Of a stretch of 16,324 bases of DNA, positions 14,639-16,324 are shown in pieces. Made by a program: the position numbers and the translations under genes. The notes under the pieces were generated by a model. The model saw only the letters and a list, made by a program, of their open reading frames with translations, did no database searches and was not told where the DNA came from. The stretch is from Armatimonadota bacterium (lineage in GTDB: Bacteria; Armatimonadota; Armatimonadia; Armatimonadales; Armatimonadaceae): the NCBI GenBank assembly GCA_014381035.1, contig JACMIS010000110.1:1-16324 (forward strand), in the 5' to 3' direction. Every line of letters starts with the position of its first letter. The stretch's first letter is position 1.

Positions 14639-14907
14639 CACTCGACGTTCTCTTTGTGTGCCCTTATTAGGTAGCCGACAGACACAGATAACTGAATAAC
14701 AGCGATGATGCTTACGGGTATCAAAAATATGAGCGGAGACGTCCCTCCCGCCCGAGATAGGGTGCCGCTTCGGTAGAGGGAGTATGTCGCAAAGCACAGG
14801 AGAATCAGCGATATTCCCGACAGAACCCCGCTTGTTTGTCGATTCTTTCTCACCAGCCCAGTGTCATAGTTCTTTCCGGTCAGGTGTGGCAGTGGTGGTT
14901 CGCTCAT
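14638..14907 (-). CDS. Small two-helix membrane protein with PPLPHLTG motif
   Basis: This 89-residue protein starts MSEPPLPHLTGKNYDTG, then has two predicted membrane helices (about 28-45 GVLSGISLILLCFATYSL and 58-81 SPLIFLIPVSIIAVIQLSV) and ends HKENVE. It is a paralogue of the protein at 15457-15774, which shares PPLPHLTG, the following [KE]xxDT, two helices and a K-E-N tail. Its stop codon overlaps the tRNA-like repeat. I know of no family. The short cytoplasm-like N-terminal motif before the first helix may be a binding or sorting signal, which is inference. The ATG at 14905-14907 has no clear Shine-Dalgarno. It is the last gene of the minus-strand group of four. Confidence 0.65.
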   Translation of the reverse strand: MSEPPLPHLTGKNYDTGLVRKNRQTSGVLSGISLILLCFATYSLYRSGTLSRAGGTSPLIFLIPVSIIAVIQLSVSVGYLIRAHKENVE

Positions 14908-14946
14908 TCTCTATCGTTACGAAATACGAAAAGTGATTCGCTCGCC

Positions 14947-15375
14947 TCAGTCAACTTGCCGCGCTCCCGCCCACCGGCGGGCAATCTTGACCACCGCTTT
15001 CGCTGACGGAAAAGCGAGACCTGCCAAAACCCCAGCTGCTATGATGGAAGCAAATCCCGGTCCGCCGGTGAAACCCTCTATGTTCTGCTTGCACCACTCC
15101 CGGCCGAAATACATCAGAACGCCTATCAATACCCATTCCGCGACGAACACCATCACAGTCTTGCCTTGTGGAACCTCGCCTCGTAGTCCCTTGCCCGTTC
15201 CCCACACCTTTTCTGCCGTTACCATCTCGTCCACGGGAGACATCTGGAAATGTGTCTCTGGCGCGGCGAGTGACGCGGCTTGTTCTTGAGAAGGGCATCT
15301 GCCCGGCACGCCCGATGTGCCGGGAGTGTAGCCGAAACCTTCTGTCTTTTCCGTCTTATCGGTATGGATAGTCAT
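14947..15375 (-). CDS. Hypothetical membrane protein with soluble N-terminal half
   Basis: This 142-residue protein has a polar N-terminal half (MTIHTDKTEKTEGFGYTPG to about residue 70, Gln/Glu/Ala-rich, with EVPQGKTV before the first helix). Two hydrophobic stretches follow: about 73-88 (VMVFVAEWVLIGVLMYF) and 106-120 (FASIIAAGVLAGLAFP). A basic tail (KAVVKIARRWAGARQVD) is probably cytoplasmic. I recognise no domain. It is 39 bp upstream of the 89-residue paralogue gene and 81 bp downstream of the 105-residue one, so it is probably co-transcribed with both. The ATG at 15373-15375 has only GGGATAG upstream. It lacks the PPLPHLTG motif of its neighbours. Confidence 0.6.
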   Translation of the reverse strand: MTIHTDKTEKTEGFGYTPGTSGVPGRCPSQEQAASLAAPETHFQMSPVDEMVTAEKVWGTGKGLRGEVPQGKTVMVFVAEWVLIGVLMYFGREWCKQNIEGFTGGPGFASIIAAGVLAGLAFPSAKAVVKIARRWAGARQVD

Positions 15376-15456
15376 CGATTGATTCTATCCCGTTCGAGGG
15401 ATGCCATTTCGCGGCTATAGCAACCGTCACGCACACATTTGCATCCTCGAAATCAT

Positions 15457-15774
15457 TCATTTGGCGTTCTCTTTCCGATCCTTGATGAACTTCACCAGCC
15501 CGCGAATGGACCCGAAAAGCAGATAGCTACCGAACAAGAACGAAAACACTAACGCGCCAAGCAAATTATTTCGCCCACTCGATCCACTTGTATTCATCAT
15601 AATGGGGTAGATAATAAACAAAGAAGCAAACAGCATAAAGCAGGCAAGAAAAAGTGCAACCACAGTAAACGCAATATGGAATAGTGTGCCCAGTTGCCTT
15701 CGGCTCGTGTCGTTTTTTTCGCCAGTCAAGTGTGGCAATGGCGGGAACACGTTTCCACGTTGCGGATCAATCAT
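15457..15774 (-). CDS. Small two-helix membrane protein with PPLPHLTG motif
   Basis: This 105-residue protein starts MIDPQRGNVFPPLPHLTGEKNDTSRRQLG. Two hydrophobic segments follow: about 31-55 (LFHIAFTVVALFLACFMLF) and 71-93 (LLGALVFSFLFGSYLLFGS). The tail is charged (FIKDRKENAK). It is clearly related to the 89-residue protein at 14638-14907. The gene is AT-rich, about 42% GC by hand count over 15541-15720, against about 57% in a stretch of rsgA, which suggests a different origin. Its ATG (15772-15774) lies 3 bp after the stop of the preceding gene, with GGAGAAGAAAG upstream, so the two form an operon. The function is unknown. Confidence 0.65.
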   Translation of the reverse strand: MIDPQRGNVFPPLPHLTGEKNDTSRRQLGTLFHIAFTVVALFLACFMLFASLFIIYPIMMNTSGSSGRNNLLGALVFSFLFGSYLLFGSIRGLVKFIKDRKENAK

Positions 15775-15777
15775 CGG

Positions 15778-16116
15778 TCAGGCTTTCTTCTCCGGAAGCA
15801 TGCGCTCTACGAAAGCCGCAGATGACACCAAACCAAGCGGAAAAACGATCAGTGCCGTAGACAAAAAAGAAAGGGGTGAGGTTAAGAAAGCGAACCGAGT
15901 TTCGTTCGGATAGAGGACTTCCGTTACCACCCAGCGCATGCCATAGAAGGCGAGCACAAGTCCAAGAAGAATCGTTATCGTTAACCGGATAATGAGCAAG
16001 ATAAAGCCCTTACTACGAGTCTTCCCAGTTACGCCGAGTGCTTCTAATCGCACTGGGACTAGGTGAACCAAACAAGATTCGGCGCGATCCGTTCCCCACG
16101 ATTCTCCAAGATACAA
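15778..16116 (-). CDS. Small membrane protein, first gene of the small-membrane-protein group
   Basis: This open frame of 112 residues has two hydrophobic segments, about 37-60 (GFILLIIRLTITILLGLVLAF) and 78-101 (LTSPLSFLSTALIVFPLGLVS), and a short charged end (ERMLPEKKA). A VTGKTRSKG stretch just before the first helix faintly recalls the LTG[KE] motif of the two neighbours, so it may be a third, distant member. The start is uncertain: the frame opens at TTG (16114-16116) with GGGGAAAAG upstream, and the first ~30 residues are not obviously protein-like; internal TTG or GTG codons are alternatives. It ends 3 bp before the next start. It is the first gene after the tRNA-Val gene on this strand. 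The function is unknown. Confidence 0.5.
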   Translation of the reverse strand: MYLGESWGTDRAESCLVHLVPVRLEALGVTGKTRSKGFILLIIRLTITILLGLVLAFYGMRWVVTEVLYPNETRFAFLTSPLSFLSTALIVFPLGLVSSAAFVERMLPEKKA

Positions 16117-16220
16117 CGGAGTCTTTTCCCCGCTGGTATAGCTGCGGATCTCGCAGTTTTGTTCGGTTTGAGCCTATTTTTAATGTGAAAGAGGCTCGCA
16201 AACCTGGCTCCTGATGCGAT

Positions 16221-16253
16221 ATGCTATCAAATGCTGACGCATATTGATAGCAT
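16221..16253. repeat. Inverted repeat next to the tRNA-Val 3' end
   Basis: ATGCTATCAA (16221-16230) and TTGATAGCAT (16244-16253) are exact complements. Inside, ATGC and GCAT continue the stem with one bulged A, leaving a TGAC loop: 14 bp in all. It starts 6 bp beyond the tRNA 3' end. There is no T-run on either strand, so a standard terminator is unlikely; an RNA-processing hairpin or a recombinase/regulator site fits better. Confidence 0.7.
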
Positions 16254-16258
16254 GATAA

Positions 16259-16324
16259 TGGTCGGTACAAGATTCGAACTTGTGACCCCTACCGTGTGAA
16301 GGTAATGCTCTACCACTGAGCCAA
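16259..16324 (-). tRNA. tRNA-Val(CAC), 5' end cut by the window edge
   Basis: On the minus strand the D-arm (GCTC...GAGC), anticodon stem (TTACC/GGTAG, one G-T wobble pair) with loop TTCACAC, T-arm (ACAAG TTCGAAT CTTGT), acceptor strand ACCGACC and discriminator A are all visible. The anticodon CAC reads GTG (valine). About the first six bases lie beyond 16324. The 3' CCA is not encoded, so it must be added after transcription. The tRNA 3' end is the boundary of the small membrane-protein group and has a near-copy at 14614-14638. Confidence 0.93.

Noticed and set aside
14614..14690. A second tRNA gene on the minus strand
   Set aside because: Only the T-arm and acceptor strand are present; no anticodon arm, D-arm or 5' acceptor strand can be found upstream.
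1..16324. CRISPR array, transposase, integrase or known anti-phage genes
   Set aside because: No regularly spaced direct repeats and no matching protein motifs were seen on either strand.

Overview
The window looks like a fragment of an Armatimonadota (Capsulimonas/Chthonomonas-like) chromosome. The best clue is a pair of DUF1559-type pseudopilins whose N-terminus ([18 protein letters not shown], then [10 protein letters not shown] and SCLSNIKQ) and C-terminal H-x9-DG motif are a hallmark of that phylum, although Planctomycetota and Verrucomicrobiota carry related families. Base composition is moderately GC-rich (57% by hand count over 8701-8760), intergenic gaps are short, and most starts have a weak Shine-Dalgarno or none. 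The phylum assignment is inference.

Layout. 1-142 is a perfect palindrome that mirrors the end of the first gene and probably marks a contig end. 102-2778 holds an aldo/keto reductase, a small protein with a threefold repeated motif, and a divergent nucleoside-hydrolase-like protein. 2873-6221, all on the minus strand, is a module: a GntR-type regulator with a LacI-type sensor domain, then a DUF1559 pseudopilin, then a Tat-exported metallophosphoesterase. 6280-9254 is mixed: a TatD nuclease, a small atypical pilin-like protein, a frameshifted MFS transporter remnant, a short transcription unit with a 13-codon ORF and a strong terminator, and rsgA. 9457-10230 is a hydroxypyruvate-isomerase-like TIM barrel, divergent from a second module on the plus strand (10348-14583): a LacI-family regulator, a DUF1559 pseudopilin, a translationally coupled small lipoprotein-like protein, and a secreted parallel beta-helix protein.

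The last 1.7 kb (14614-16324) holds four small minus-strand membrane proteins. Two of them share a PPLPHLTG N-terminal motif. The group lies between a partial tRNA-Val(CAC) gene and a 25-nt near-copy of that tRNA's 3' end, and part of it is clearly AT-richer, which suggests a small integrated or transferred island. No integrase is visible.

How the genes may work together. Both regulator genes have a near-consensus promoter immediately followed by a palindromic operator at the predicted transcription start, which suggests autoregulation. Both are followed by a pseudopilin and then an exported enzyme or surface protein. This points to ligand-responsive modules that control cell-surface functions, probably linked to carbohydrate use. 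The aldo/keto reductase, nucleoside-hydrolase-like and sugar-isomerase-like genes fit the same catabolic theme. No CRISPR array, transposase, integrase or known defence system was recognised.
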